Of a DNA stretch of 5,015 nucleotides, positions 4,747-5,015 are shown piece by piece (the stretch's first letter is position 1; every line of letters starts with the position of its first letter). The notes beneath the pieces are model-generated. The model searched no databases. It saw only the letters and a list, made by a program, of their open reading frames with translations, and was not told the DNA's origin. Both the position numbers and the translations under genes were made by a program. This DNA comes from Lachnospiraceae bacterium (GTDB taxonomy: Bacteria > Bacillota > Clostridia > Lachnospirales > Lachnospiraceae), in contig CAAGRP010000271.1 in NCBI GenBank assembly GCA_900772685.1, positions 1-5,015 of the forward strand, in the 5' to 3' direction.

Positions 4747-5015
4747 ATGAGCAGCAAAATTACAGTTATAGGAGCCGGAAGTGTTGGTTCCACAATTGCG
4801 TATACCTTATCTAATCAGAATGTTGCATCAGAGATCGTCCTGATCGACATTAACAAAGAAAAAGTAGAAGGCGAAGTCATGGATATCGCACAGGGAACCT
4901 GCTTCAGAGACCCGATCTCCATCGTTGCCGGCGAATACGAAGATGCAAAAGACTCTGACATCGTAATTATCACCTCCGGTATCGCACGTAAACCTGGTCA
5001 GACAAGAATCGAACT
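4747..5015 (+). CDS. ldh: L-lactate/malate dehydrogenase family protein, 5' part
   Basis: LDH/MDH enzymes reversibly reduce pyruvate or oxaloacetate with NADH in the cytoplasm. The first 89 codons are present and the gene runs off the window. The NAD-binding Rossmann motif GAGSVG (residues 9-14) follows strand KITVI. Asp34 in VLIDI is the expected ligand of the NAD ribose. MDIAQG, SDIVIITSG and the mobile active-site loop ARKPGQTR (80-87) follow, with Arg87 as the conserved substrate-contacting Arg of the loop. At the specificity position (Gln102 in Bacillus stearothermophilus LDH) this protein has Arg81, the residue typical of malate dehydrogenases. Clostridial proteins that I recall with a similar loop are usually annotated as L-lactate dehydrogenase, so the substrate call is open. 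Codon use is clearly richer in C-ending codons (ATC, GAC, GTC) than in the genes upstream, as expected for a highly expressed metabolic gene. The ATG at 4747 is preceded by a weak GAAAGAGA site and by a complex leader. Confidence 0.85.
   Translation, partial: MSSKITVIGAGSVGSTIAYTLSNQNVASEIVLIDINKEKVEGEVMDIAQGTCFRDPISIVAGEYEDAKDSDIVIITSGIARKPGQTRIE

Overview
The window looks like a chromosomal segment from a low-to-moderate GC anaerobic Firmicute, most likely a member of class Clostridia near the Lachnospiraceae. This is inferred from the AT-leaning codon use, strong AGGAGG-type ribosome binding sites, the YhaM-type exoribonuclease, the Fe-S cluster form of RlmD, and the style of the lactate/malate dehydrogenase. 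No taxonomic marker gene is present, so the family-level assignment is tentative. All genes are on the + strand.

Bases 1-1236 hold the end of an unidentified reading frame and then a membrane-anchored, HtrA/DegP-like protein (trypsin-like fold plus one PDZ domain). Its catalytic His and Asp positions are substituted, so it is probably a pseudoprotease. Its N-terminal membrane segment is encoded partly upstream of the first in-frame ATG, and no in-frame start codon covers it. A -1 frameshift or a sequence error near bases 70-85 is therefore suspected.

Bases 1236-3552 continue the same tightly packed operon: a YhaM-type OB-fold/HD 3'-5' exoribonuclease overlapping the protease-like gene by 1 base, then an RlmD/RlmCD-type 23S rRNA m5U methyltransferase overlapping yhaM by 8 bases. 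A long imperfect hairpin with a T-run (3569-3630) probably ends the operon. Two of the three genes act on RNA.

Bases 3631-4455 hold a solitary PD-(D/E)XK nuclease-like DUF4268 gene that appears to be decaying. A TGA interrupts codon 6 after a good ribosome binding site and a GTG start, and the middle of the protein (about 90-100 residues, judged from family shape) appears to be missing by an in-frame deletion.

Bases 4456-4746 form a regulatory region in front of a lactate/malate dehydrogenase-family gene that runs off the window end. It contains a perfect TATAAT -10 box with an 8-bp perfect dyad filling the -35/spacer region. Downstream is a leader of roughly 155 nt with a possible 15-codon leader peptide, a hairpin over that peptide's Shine-Dalgarno, an intrinsic terminator with a T9 tract, and an upstream 10-nt segment that can pair with the terminator's 5' arm and loop. 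This looks like a transcription attenuator or riboswitch-type control of the dehydrogenase and is the most interesting part of the window. The dehydrogenase itself carries Arg, not Gln, at the classic substrate-specificity position, which makes the lactate versus malate call uncertain.
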